Below, piece by piece: positions 8,364 to 18,516 of a stretch of DNA of 64,000 nt. The stretch is taken from assembly GCA_024708885.1 (NCBI GenBank), contig JANJXT010000035.1:1-64000 (forward strand). The letters run 5' to 3'. A program made the translations under genes and the position numbers. Each line of letters opens with the position of its first letter. Position 1 is the stretch's first letter. This stretch comes from Thiobacillus sp. (GTDB lineage Bacteria; Pseudomonadota; Gammaproteobacteria; Burkholderiales; Thiobacillaceae). Under the pieces are notes generated by a model. It made no database searches. It worked only from the letters and a program-made list of their open reading frames with translations, and had not been told where the DNA came from.

Positions 8364-10733
8364 ATGTCTGTAAAGCTCGAAGACTACGCCGAACTGCTGG
8401 AAGACCTGTCGCCGCACAGCCGGGAGGCGCTCGATGCCAACTGGCACGAAGCCACCAAGGTGTTCTCGCCGCGCGGGCTGGACAACTACCTGAAGGGCAC
8501 TTCGGCGATCCGCGGTCTCGGGCGCGGCGATCTCCTGGTCGAAACCTGGATCGTGCAGGCGCCGCAGGTGGCCAAGGAAGTGGGCGAGGACGTGGTCGCC
8601 GATCTGGCGACGGCCTCGCTGATGCTGGCGTCGAAAACCTCGGGCGCGGTGATCGAGCTCCTGCTCGCCAGCGCGCCGACCGCAGCCAGCCGGCTGGGCG
8701 ACGCCGAGCTGTTCCTCAAGTACCTGCAGTTCATCAACACCCTGGTCGCGCAGGCGCCGCGCGGCGTGCGGCCGATGCTCGACAAGCTGGAAGTGCTGTT
8801 CCAGCACCTGACCTTGGGCGGCCTGCGGCGCTGGGCGCTGTGGGGCGCGCACGCGCATCGCACCAACTACGAAGAGCAGATCAAGTACTTCGGCCTCGAA
8901 TCGAAAGAGTCGCTGGCGATCCTGCAAAAGGAGCGCAAGGGTACGCTGCTGGTCGACGTGCAGCGCCGCATCAACATGTACCTGCGCGCGCTGTGGGCGC
9001 GCGATTTCTTCATGCGGCCGACCTCGGGTGACTTCGAGTCGCGCGAAGGCTACCGTCCCTACATCGAGGACTATCTGCTGCATGTGCCGGACGCCTTCGA
9101 CGACTGGACGGTGGAAGGGCAGGAGCCGGTATCCGGGCTGGAACTGTATCGCGCCACCGCCGCGCACTGCGCCGCGCACGTGATGGAGACGAAGCAGCCG
9201 ATTTCCGCCGAGGCGCTGAATCCGATGCAGATGGCGGTGATTTCCGTCATCGAGGACGCGCGCGTGGAAACTCTGGCGATCCGCCGTTTTCCGGGGCTGA
9301 AGCAACTGTGGTGCAAACTGCACAGCGCCACGCCGGAGATGGGCGACAGCGTGGGCGACTACCTCAACCGGCTGGCGCGCGCGCTGCTCGACGAGCGCTA
9401 TCAGGACAGCGACCCGTGGATCGCCGAGGGCCGCGCGCTGTTTGCCGCCGCCCGCGATGCCGAGGCCGGCACGCTCGACGGCAACCTCATCGCGTGGGAA
9501 ATCGGCGTGCAGCTGGCGCACAGCCTCACCCGGAAAAAGATCCCGTTCAACGCGCGCACCGACGTGCTGAGCGCGCCGTATCGCGACGACAACCGCTACT
9601 TCTGGGAATTCGAGGAATTCGATTTCGACAAGGCGGCGGGCGCCGGCTACGACTCCGTCAAGCAGGTCAGGAAGTACGTCAGCGTGATGGAGATGGCCAA
9701 CGAGATCGACGTCGAGACCGCCGGCGACGACGCCGAGGAAATCTGGGTGCTCGGCAGCGAGCTGTTCCCCTACGAGAACATCGGCGACGAGAGCAACGGC
9801 AAGAGCTTCAACGAGCTGGAGGGCAAGGAGCCGGTGTCCGATCCTTTCCATTATTCGGAATGGGACTACCAGATCCAGCTCGAACGTCCGGCCTGGGCCA
9901 CGGTGCTGGAAAAGCGCGCCAAGTCGGGCGATCTCGCGGTCATCGACGAGATCACCGCGAAGTACAAGCGCGAAATCCACCGCATGAAATTCCTCCTCGA
10001 CGCCATGCAGCCGCAGGGCGTGCAGCGCATCCGCAAACTGGAAGACGGCGACGAGATCGACATCAACGCGGCGATCGCCAGCCTCATCGACATCCGCCTC
10101 GGCAACCAGCCCGACCCGCGCATCATGATGCGCAGTGTGCGGAAAACGCGCGACTTCTCGATCCTGGTGCTGCTCGATCTGTCCGAGTCGACCAACGAAA
10201 CGGTGCAGGACCAGGAATACTCGGTGCTCGATCTCACCCGCCAGGCCTGCGTGCTGCTGGCCGACGCGATCAACAAGGTGGGCGATCCGTTCGCGATCCA
10301 CGGTTTCTGCTCGGACGGCCGCCACGACGTCGAGTACACCCGCTTCAAGGATTTCGACCAGCACTGGGACGAGGGGCCGAAAGCGAAGCTCGCCGGCATG
10401 ACCGGGCAATTGTCGACCCGCATGGGCGCGGCGATCCGCCACGCCGGGCATCATCTGAAGCTGCAGCGCTCGGCGAAAAAACTGTTGATCGTCATCACCG
10501 ACGGCGAGCCGGCCGACATCGACGTGCGCGACCCGCAATACCTGCGCTACGACACCAAGAAGGCGGTCGAAGAAGTCGCCCGCGAGGGCGTGACGACCTA
10601 CTGCATGAGCCTCGACCCGCGCGCCGACAACTACGTGTCGCGCATCTTCGGGCAGAAGAACTTCATGGTGGTCGACCACGTGCAGCGGCTGCCGGAGAAG
10701 CTGCCGCTGCTGTATGCCGGATTAACCCGCTAG
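8364..10733 (+). CDS. cbbO: RuBisCO activase subunit CbbO (C-terminal VWA/MIDAS)
   Basis: 789 aa; C-terminal LVLLDLSESTNE MIDAS motif; directly after cbbQ. Confidence 0.94.
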   Translation: MSVKLEDYAELLEDLSPHSREALDANWHEATKVFSPRGLDNYLKGTSAIRGLGRGDLLVETWIVQAPQVAKEVGEDVVADLATASLMLASKTSGAVIELLLASAPTAASRLGDAELFLKYLQFINTLVAQAPRGVRPMLDKLEVLFQHLTLGGLRRWALWGAHAHRTNYEEQIKYFGLESKESLAILQKERKGTLLVDVQRRINMYLRALWARDFFMRPTSGDFESREGYRPYIEDYLLHVPDAFDDWTVEGQEPVSGLELYRATAAHCAAHVMETKQPISAEALNPMQMAVISVIEDARVETLAIRRFPGLKQLWCKLHSATPEMGDSVGDYLNRLARALLDERYQDSDPWIAEGRALFAAARDAEAGTLDGNLIAWEIGVQLAHSLTRKKIPFNARTDVLSAPYRDDNRYFWEFEEFDFDKAAGAGYDSVKQVRKYVSVMEMANEIDVETAGDDAEEIWVLGSELFPYENIGDESNGKSFNELEGKEPVSDPFHYSEWDYQIQLERPAWATVLEKRAKSGDLAVIDEITAKYKREIHRMKFLLDAMQPQGVQRIRKLEDGDEIDINAAIASLIDIRLGNQPDPRIMMRSVRKTRDFSILVLLDLSESTNETVQDQEYSVLDLTRQACVLLADAINKVGDPFAIHGFCSDGRHDVEYTRFKDFDQHWDEGPKAKLAGMTGQLSTRMGAAIRHAGHHLKLQRSAKKLLIVITDGEPADIDVRDPQYLRYDTKKAVEEVAREGVTTYCMSLDPRADNYVSRIFGQKNFMVVDHVQRLPEKLPLLYAGLTR

Positions 10734-10742
10734 AATCCCCGC

Positions 10743-11039
10743 ATGAACAACACCTACGTAGGACTCGACAAGGACCACCACGGCATCACCCAGCTCGGCC
10801 GTATCGTGCTGGACGGCCGGGTGTTCGGCTTCATCCCCGATTCCGAAGACTGCGCCGGCTGGGACCTGGGCCGCATGCAGATGCTGATGGACCGGATCGG
10901 CGCGGAATGGGACAAGTACAGCAACCTGCCCAGCCGCCTGCCGCCGGACCTGCAGCAGCGCCACACGGAAATCTATGCCCGGGCCATGGCGGATGCCCGC
11001 GCCAGGGGCTGGGACCCCGAGCTCGGCGACGACGACTGA
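10743..11039 (+). CDS. Conserved hypothetical protein downstream of cbbO
   Basis: MNNTYVGLDKDHHGITQLGRIVLDGRVFGFIPDSEDCAGWD...; 10 bp after the cbbO stop. Confidence 0.7.
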   Translation: MNNTYVGLDKDHHGITQLGRIVLDGRVFGFIPDSEDCAGWDLGRMQMLMDRIGAEWDKYSNLPSRLPPDLQQRHTEIYARAMADARARGWDPELGDDD

Positions 11040-11045
11040 GCGTCG

Positions 11046-12683
11046 TCAGGCGCCGGCGCTGTCCGCGATGGCCTGATCGAGCGCGTCGGCCAGGGACAGC
11101 CGCGCGTCGGCCTGGTCCACGCGTTCGAGCAGACCGAAGTTCGCCAGCTTGCCGTTGATGCGGGCGTTCGCCTCGCACAGCATGACCTTCACCCCGCGCT
11201 GCTGGAAGCGGCGCGTCAGATCGGCGAGCGCCTGCATCGCGGTGGCGTCGATGATCGGCACTTCGCCCAGGCGCAGGATCAGCACCCGCGTGCCGTCGTG
11301 CAGGCCGGCGAGCGTGCGCTCGAAGGTCGCGGCGGCGCCGAAGAACAGCGGCCCGTCGATCGAGTAGACCTGCACGCCTTTCGGCACCCCGACCGGGCAC
11401 ACGCCGGCGAGGCTGGTGTCGGTCTCGCCCTCGATCGTCACCGTCTCGCTCATGCGCTTCATGAACAGGAGCGCGGCCAGCAACACGCCGACGTTGACCG
11501 CGATCACGAGATCGGCGAACACCGTGAGCAGGAAGGTGATGAGCAGCAGCGCGCGGTCGTTGAGCGGTGCGTGGCGCAGCAGGTCGACGAAATGGCGCGC
11601 CTCGCTCATGTTCCACGCCACCACGAACAGGATCGCCGCCAGCGCGGCGAGCGGCACGTGTGCCGCGAGCGGCGCCAGCGCGACGATCACCGCCAGCAGG
11701 AACAGTGCGTGCACCACGCCGGCGAGCGGGCTGTTGCCGCCGTTGCGGATGTTGGTGGCGGTGCGTGCGATCGCGCCGGTGGAGGCGAAGCCGCCGAATA
11801 CCGGCGCGGCGAGGTTGGCGATGCCCTGGCCGACCAGTTCCTGGTTGGGGTCGTGGCGGGTGCCGAGCATGCCGTCGGCGACCACCGCGCACAGCAGCGA
11901 TTCGATCGCGCCGAGCATGGCGATGGTGACCGCCGGGCCGATCAGCTCCAGCACGCGTGCGAAGCTGACCGCGGGCAGGTGCAGTTCGGGCAGCCCCGCG
12001 GGAATGCCGCCGAAGGCGCTGCCGATGGTGGCGACGCCGTCGAACTGGAAGTATGCCTGCACCAGCGTCGCCGCGAGCATGGCGACCAGCGGGCTGGGAA
12101 TGCGGCGCAGCACACGCGGCAGCAGCACGACGATGACAAGCGCGCCGAGCGCGAGCAGGGTCGTGGGCAGATGCAGGCCGGGCATCGCCTCGACGAGGGC
12201 GGGCAGTTTTTCGTGGAAGTGCTGGCCGGACGCTGCGGGTGCGAGTCCGAAGAAATCCTTCCACTGCCCGACGAAGATGATGACCGCGATGCCGGTGGTG
12301 AAGCCGGTGACCACCGGGGTGGGAATGAAGCGGATGATGCCGCCGAGTTTCACCAGCCCCATCGCCAGCAGGATGAGGCCCGCCATCAGGGTGGCGATCT
12401 GCAGGCCGTCGATGCCGTATTTGGCGGTGATGCCGGCGAGGATCACGATGAAGGCGCCGGTCGGGCCGCTGATCGACACGCGCGAACTGCCGAACAGCGA
12501 GGCGAGCAGGCCGGCGACGATGCCGGTGTAGATGCCCTGTTCCGGACGCGCGCCGCGGGCGCTGGGGAAGGCCAAAGCCAGCGGCCGCGCGACGAGGCCG
12601 CCCACGAGGGCCGCGCCGAGGGTGCGCAGGATGTGGTGCCGGCCGAACAGCCCGGCTTTCCAGGATTCCAGTGCGGCGATCAT
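11046..12683 (-). CDS. SulP-family anion transporter with C-terminal STAS domain (candidate bicarbonate transporter)
   Basis: SVSISGPTGAFIVI, RHDPNQELVGQGIANLAAPVFGGFASTGAIARTATNIRNG, C-terminal STAS; next to a gamma-CA-like gene. Confidence 0.9.
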   Translation of the reverse strand: MIAALESWKAGLFGRHHILRTLGAALVGGLVARPLALAFPSARGARPEQGIYTGIVAGLLASLFGSSRVSISGPTGAFIVILAGITAKYGIDGLQIATLMAGLILLAMGLVKLGGIIRFIPTPVVTGFTTGIAVIIFVGQWKDFFGLAPAASGQHFHEKLPALVEAMPGLHLPTTLLALGALVIVVLLPRVLRRIPSPLVAMLAATLVQAYFQFDGVATIGSAFGGIPAGLPELHLPAVSFARVLELIGPAVTIAMLGAIESLLCAVVADGMLGTRHDPNQELVGQGIANLAAPVFGGFASTGAIARTATNIRNGGNSPLAGVVHALFLLAVIVALAPLAAHVPLAALAAILFVVAWNMSEARHFVDLLRHAPLNDRALLLITFLLTVFADLVIAVNVGVLLAALLFMKRMSETVTIEGETDTSLAGVCPVGVPKGVQVYSIDGPLFFGAAATFERTLAGLHDGTRVLILRLGEVPIIDATAMQALADLTRRFQQRGVKVMLCEANARINGKLANFGLLERVDQADARLSLADALDQAIADSAGA

Positions 12684-12693
12684 GCGGGGTGGA

Positions 12694-13254
12694 TCAGAAC
12701 TCGTTGCGGATGCGCTTGTAGCCCTTGACGAGTTCCTTGTTGGCCGCGATCACGCTTTCGGAGAAACTCGCGGCGTCGGGTGTGACGCGCTCGATGTTTT
12801 CCAGATCCTTGCACGACTTGATGTTCACGGTCGAGGGGATGTAGAAGCTGTGCGGCACTTCGCAGCCTTCCACCACCGAATTGTGGCGGATCACCGAGTG
12901 GCTGCCGACCACGCAGTTGAACAGCACCGAGTTGAAGCCGACGAAGACGTCGTCGCCGACGGTGCAGGGACCGTGCACGATGGAACGGTGGGCGATCGAG
13001 GTGCCGCGGCCGATGTTGACGCCGCCGCCCGCCTTGCAGTGAATCACCACGCCGTCCTGGATGTTGGAGTTCGCACCGATGACGATGGGCTCCATGTCGC
13101 CGTTCTCGTCGACCTCGTCGGCGCGGATGACCGCGTAGGGCCCGATGAAGACGTTCTCCTCGACGACGACCCGGCCGCACAGGATGGCGGTGGGGTCGAC
13201 GAAGGCGGTTTCGTGCACGACGGGCAAATGGCCGGTGGGATTTCTGCGGATCAT
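12694..13254 (-). CDS. Gamma-class carbonic-anhydrase-like left-handed beta-helix protein
   Basis: Hexapeptide repeats; VIHCKAG and SIAHRSIVHGPC supply three His in gamma-CA spacing. Confidence 0.82.
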   Translation of the reverse strand: MIRRNPTGHLPVVHETAFVDPTAILCGRVVVEENVFIGPYAVIRADEVDENGDMEPIVIGANSNIQDGVVIHCKAGGGVNIGRGTSIAHRSIVHGPCTVGDDVFVGFNSVLFNCVVGSHSVIRHNSVVEGCEVPHSFYIPSTVNIKSCKDLENIERVTPDAASFSESVIAANKELVKGYKRIRNEF

Positions 13255-13281
13255 GATGGATCTCGGTGGGTTGCAGAATAG

Positions 13282-13309
13282 GGAAGAGCCGGGTGCACCC
13301 GGCTCTTCC
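13282..13309. terminator. Perfect 28-bp palindrome, probable stem-loop after the TauE operon
   Basis: GGAAGAGCCGGGTGCACCCGGCTCTTCC; no clear U-tract. Confidence 0.5.
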
Positions 13310-13342
13310 ATGATACCACCGTGCCCGGCCGCCGCCGGGGGC

Positions 13343-14434
13343 TTACTCGGCGACGCCGATCTGGTCGGTGTGCGCCGCGTGTGTCTTCTTGTGTTCGTGG
13401 ATGCCCTTGAACAGCGCGGACAGCACCGTCCATGCACCGACGATCAGCGCCAGCGCAAGCACGCCGTCACCGACCAGCTTCAGCATCTTGACCGTCGATT
13501 CCTGCATCGGCGCGATCAGGCCGAGGTGCGAGAGGTAGCCGGGGATGTAGAAGAAGCGCGAGAACAGCACCGTCAGCATGATGACCGCCATGGTGAACTT
13601 GACCTGGTAGTCCTTCACGTACGTCGTGCCGATGGCGCCGACCTGGATGCCGAACAGCGAGCCCAGGAGGATCAGCATCGCCAGGCGGATGTCGACCACG
13701 CCTTCGAGGCCGTAGAAGATCGTGCCGCCCAGGCCCATGATGAAGGCGATGACGAGTTCGGTGGCCGAGGCCATGATCGCCGGCACGCCGAGAATGTAGA
13801 TCATCGCCGGCACGCCGATGAAGCCGCCGACCGCGATCGCCGAGGCGAGGAAGCCGGTGGCGAAGCCGATCGGCACCAGGAACAGGATCGACACCCGCGC
13901 CTGCGCAGCCTTGGAGTAGATCATGGTGCCGGGGATGTTCACCGACTGCACCCAGCGCGCCAAGCGGGTGATCGGTGCGGCCTGCTCGCTGCCGTCGCCC
14001 GCATCGTCGAGCGCCTTCAGCTTCCTGTAGTCCTTCAGCACGAAGCCGCCGACGATGGCCAGCGTGACGACGAACATGGCGGACACATAGAGGTCGGTGC
14101 CGACCGCGCCGAAGGCGTTCTTGATATCGGTCATCACGTGCTTGCCGAACAGCACGCCGGCTTCGGCGAACAGGCCGAGGATCAGACCGAGCTTGACGTC
14201 GACCTGGCCGTATTTGTTGCGCTTGACCGCGCCGACCAGCGCCTTCGGAAACTTGTGGCAGATGTTGGAGGCCACCGCGACGATGCCGGGCGCGCCGAGC
14301 GTCATCATGGCGGGCGTCAGCACGAAGGCGCCGCCCGAGCCGATGAAGCCGGACACCATGCCGCCGACGAAGCCGACCAGGATCAACAGGATCGCGGTCA
14401 GGGGAGTGATTTCGATGAAATTGATGAGTTCCAT
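13343..14434 (-). CDS. TauE/SafE-family anion (sulfite/sulfur compound) permease
   Basis: LLILVGFVGGMVSGFIGSGGAFVLTPAMM...; two-half TauE architecture. Confidence 0.88.
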   Translation of the reverse strand: MELINFIEITPLTAILLILVGFVGGMVSGFIGSGGAFVLTPAMMTLGAPGIVAVASNICHKFPKALVGAVKRNKYGQVDVKLGLILGLFAEAGVLFGKHVMTDIKNAFGAVGTDLYVSAMFVVTLAIVGGFVLKDYRKLKALDDAGDGSEQAAPITRLARWVQSVNIPGTMIYSKAAQARVSILFLVPIGFATGFLASAIAVGGFIGVPAMIYILGVPAIMASATELVIAFIMGLGGTIFYGLEGVVDIRLAMLILLGSLFGIQVGAIGTTYVKDYQVKFTMAVIMLTVLFSRFFYIPGYLSHLGLIAPMQESTVKMLKLVGDGVLALALIVGAWTVLSALFKGIHEHKKTHAAHTDQIGVAE

Positions 14435-14461
14435 GATGGTCTTGATCTCGTTATTGAAGTC

Positions 14462-14776
14462 TTACTTCCTGGCCTTCAGGCCGACGATGTCCCAGAACAG
14501 GCCGGTGAACGTGCCGTGCGTGTAGGACAGCGCGAAGGCCATGGCGATGGGGGCGAACACGTACCACCACACGCCGTTGATGAAGGTGCCGCCCTCGGCT
14601 GCACAGAGCTCGGGCGTGGCCTTGTTGTAGTAGTCGCTGCCGGCCACGCAGGCATCCAGCGTGGTGTGCGCCAGCACCTGAAACGCGTCGGCGTACCGGA
14701 ACAGCAGCCAGTACAGCGCGAAGGTGATGCCGCCCCAGAGGAGGGCGGGACCGAGTTTGGAGATGTCTTTGATCAT
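14462..14776 (-). CDS. Small membrane protein of the TauE operon, unknown function
   Basis: 104 aa; TM segments LLWGGITFALYWLLF and WYVFAPIAMAFALSY; 27 bp from the TauE gene. Confidence 0.7.
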   Translation of the reverse strand: MIKDISKLGPALLWGGITFALYWLLFRYADAFQVLAHTTLDACVAGSDYYNKATPELCAAEGGTFINGVWWYVFAPIAMAFALSYTHGTFTGLFWDIVGLKARK

Positions 14777-14807
14777 TGGAAATTCCCTAAACGTGGAGGA
14801 TGAAAAA

Positions 14808-15182
14808 TCAGGGTTCGTGGGGCTGGCCGGGCGAATCCGATGCGGCGACGAGCGGGCATTCCAGGCGCGTCCAGTGGTCGGCGCCGTGCTCGCCCGACCA
14901 CGCGCCGGGGCGCCCCACGACGACGGAAACGATGCCTTCGTGGCCGCGCGCGTAGTCGACGACCTGGCGGATCTCGAGTCCGGGCATCGGCGTCAGGCGG
15001 CAGCCGAGGCCGCCGCGCGACAGTTCGGTCAGGCGGGTGACGATGTCCACCCAGCGCGGATGGTCGGGGTCGGCCAGCACTTCGAGATCGGCGTCCATGC
15101 GCCGCGCGAGCGCCGCCCCCGCCCCGAACAGGCGTTCGACGGGAGAGACGGGGCGCAGGGCCAGCAGGACGCGGCGGGACAT
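14808..15182 (-). CDS. Universal-stress-protein-like small protein
   Basis: MSRRVLLALRPVSPVERLFGAGAALARRMDADLEVL...IVSVVVGRP; Usp-like beta-alpha pattern. Confidence 0.6.
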   Translation of the reverse strand: MSRRVLLALRPVSPVERLFGAGAALARRMDADLEVLADPDHPRWVDIVTRLTELSRGGLGCRLTPMPGLEIRQVVDYARGHEGIVSVVVGRPGAWSGEHGADHWTRLECPLVAASDSPGQPHEP

Positions 15183-15376
15183 CAGGCCGGCTCGGCGAAC
15201 GGCGCCACGGCGAGCGCTTCGCCGGCCGCGTCGCGGCTGGCTTGCCGCTGCGCCGCGTGGCGCGGTTCGTGGGCGGGCAAGGTCCAGCCCAGGCCGGCGG
15301 CGGATTGCAGGCGCTCTTCCAGATAGGTCTGGTGCGGCGTGCGCGGGGTGAGAACCGTGATTTCAAGTTTTGACAT
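15182..15376 (-). CDS. Small hypothetical protein, first gene of the TauE operon
   Basis: 64 aa; overlaps next ORF by 1 nt; preceded by a sigma54-like promoter. Confidence 0.5.
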   Translation of the reverse strand: MSKLEITVLTPRTPHQTYLEERLQSAAGLGWTLPAHEPRHAAQRQASRDAAGEALAVAPFAEPA

Positions 15377-15410
15377 GACGTTGACTCGCTTTTGACAGAA
15401 CGTTGACGTG
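15372..15410. promoter_or_regulatory. TTGAC direct repeats at 11-bp spacing
   Basis: TTGACTCGCTT-TTGACAGAACG-TTGACGTG (GAC at 15383, 15394, 15405). Confidence 0.5.
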
Positions 15411-15415
15411 TCCCA

Positions 15416-15431
15416 AGCAGGTTGCGTGCCA
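15416..15431 (-). promoter_or_regulatory. Sigma54 (-24/-12) promoter for the TauE/Usp operon
   Basis: Minus strand reads TGGCACGCAACCTGCT, GG-N10-GC, near the TGGCACG-N4-TTGCW consensus; start codon ~40 nt downstream. Confidence 0.75.
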
Positions 15432-15493
15432 AAACATAAAATAAATAAAAAACAATACGATACGATATCCTGCTCGGCTTGGCGGGTATGGAG

Positions 15494-15511
15494 TTGTTAC
15501 ATTTTGCAACG
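15494..15511. promoter_or_regulatory. Candidate enhancer-binding-protein site
   Basis: TTGTTACATTTTGCAACG imperfect palindrome, ~100 bp upstream of the sigma54 start; resembles 18526-18542. Confidence 0.5.
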
Positions 15512-15529
15512 ACGGGTTAGACTGCAACG

Positions 15530-16978
15530 ATGCACTCGCTCCAGGCCAAGATCGCCCTTGCCTACCTCTCGCTCGCAGCGCTGGTCGTCGGCCTGTCGGC
15601 CGTGGCGCTGTTCGAGCTCGCGCGCATCGAGGCCAAGGTGAACGAGGGCGGCAAGGTCACGGAGCTGTTCGATGCGGCACTGGAGATGCGGCGCTTCGAG
15701 AAGAACTACTTTCTGTATGCGCAGCCCTCCGATCTGGAGGAGCATGGCCGTTTCGTCGCGCGCCTGCGCGAGCTCGCCGAGCGTGACGCAGCCGTGATCG
15801 ACGCCGTCGCGGCGCCGGGCGCGGCGGCGCAATGGGTCGATGCGCTGTCGAGCTATGCGGTCGCGATGGACGCGTACGTGCAGGCGCCGCTCGACGAGGC
15901 CCTCGCGGCGGCGGTGCGCCGCGACGGCTACCGCATCGTCACGCTCGGCGAGCACCTCGCCCAGCGCGAGCGCCGCTCGGTCGACCTCGCGCTGCGCAAG
16001 CACCGGCAGAATTTCAAGTATTTCCTGGTGGCGGTGGCGACCATCCTGGTGCTGACCGGATTCTTTCTCGCGCGCCTCGTCACGCGTCCGCTCAAGGCCA
16101 TGGAGGAGCACATGGAAGCGGTGGCGAGCGGACGGCTGAAGCGGCTGGAGCCGGACAGCCGCGACCGTGAATTCGTTTCCCTCACGGAGGCCTTCAACCA
16201 TGTGCTCGAGGAGCTGGAACGCCGCCAGCACACCCTGGTGCGCTCGGAAAAGCTGGCCTCGCTCGGCACGCTGCTTTCTGGCGTCGCGCACGAACTCAAC
16301 AATCCGCTGTCCAACATTTCATCGTCGGCGCAGATCCTGCGCGAGGATCCCGACCTCGACGCGGGCCTGCGCACCGAGCTGATCGGCGACATCGACGACG
16401 AAACCCTGCGCGCGCGGCACATCGTTCGCGCCCTGCTCGACTATTCGGGCGACCGTGAATTCCGGCCCGCCCCGCTTGCGCTTCCCGAGCTGGTCGAGGA
16501 GACGCTGCGCTTTCTCAAGAACAAGCGCCCGACGGCGGTCGAGGTGCGGGTCGACATCACGCCCGGCCTTGCCATCGTCGCCGACCGCCCGCGCCTGCAG
16601 CAGGTGCTCCTCAACCTCATCCTCAACGCCTACGATGCCATGGGCAGCGCGGGCGTACTGGAAATTTCGGCGCGCCGGCTGAAAACCGGCGAGCGCGACG
16701 ACGATTTTCCCGCGGCGCTCGATGGCTGCCGTGCAGGCGTGCCGGTTGTCGAGATCGAGATCGCCGACGATGGCCCGGGCATTCCGCCGGAGCTCCTCGA
16801 GCGCGTGTTCGACCCCTTCGTGACCACCAAGCCGGTGGGGCATGGCAGTGGACTGGGGCTGTTCGTTGCCTTTGAAATCATCGAAAAACACGGCGGCTGC
16901 ATGGCCGCCGACAACCGGCCCGGCGGCGGGGCGCGTTTTCGCATCCGCCTGCCGGCCGAGCGGAAAGACCTGCCATGA
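15530..16978 (+). CDS. Membrane sensor histidine kinase (periplasmic helical sensor, HAMP-like, NtrB-type)
   Basis: Two TMs, LASLGTLLSGVAHELNNPLSNI H-box, GHGSGLGLFVAFEIIEKHGG; followed by a sigma54 response regulator. Confidence 0.9.
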   Translation: MHSLQAKIALAYLSLAALVVGLSAVALFELARIEAKVNEGGKVTELFDAALEMRRFEKNYFLYAQPSDLEEHGRFVARLRELAERDAAVIDAVAAPGAAAQWVDALSSYAVAMDAYVQAPLDEALAAAVRRDGYRIVTLGEHLAQRERRSVDLALRKHRQNFKYFLVAVATILVLTGFFLARLVTRPLKAMEEHMEAVASGRLKRLEPDSRDREFVSLTEAFNHVLEELERRQHTLVRSEKLASLGTLLSGVAHELNNPLSNISSSAQILREDPDLDAGLRTELIGDIDDETLRARHIVRALLDYSGDREFRPAPLALPELVEETLRFLKNKRPTAVEVRVDITPGLAIVADRPRLQQVLLNLILNAYDAMGSAGVLEISARRLKTGERDDDFPAALDGCRAGVPVVEIEIADDGPGIPPELLERVFDPFVTTKPVGHGSGLGLFVAFEIIEKHGGCMAADNRPGGGARFRIRLPAERKDLP

Positions 16979-16993
16979 ACCTGGAAAAATCGA

Positions 16994-17138
16994 TTGAACC
17001 CCAGAGACACGGAGCACAGCGGGCAAAGCCATATGCTTGTTTCGCGGCTCACCCGATGGCTGCGCGGGGAAAAGCGTGGGGATGCCCTGTTTTTCGGGTT
17101 TCTCTGTGCTGCTGTGTCCCTGTGGTGGGGAATGCAGG
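16994..17138. mobile_element. MITE-like ~145-bp element with CCACAGAGACACAG-type inverted termini, copy A
   Basis: Termini and core align with the reverse complement of 38706-38853. Confidence 0.8.
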
Positions 17139-18491
<1,353 letters not shown>

Positions 18492-18516
18492 AAGGTCTTT
18501 GCAATATCCGGGATTT

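Noticed and set aside
7410-10679. 1089-aa minus-strand ORF
   Set aside because: Antisense to cbbQ and cbbO; low-complexity, His/Val/Arg-rich translation typical of a GC-rich shadow frame.
11298-12728. 476-aa plus-strand ORF antisense to SulP
   Set aside because: Shadow frame with Gln/Arg/His-rich low-complexity translation.
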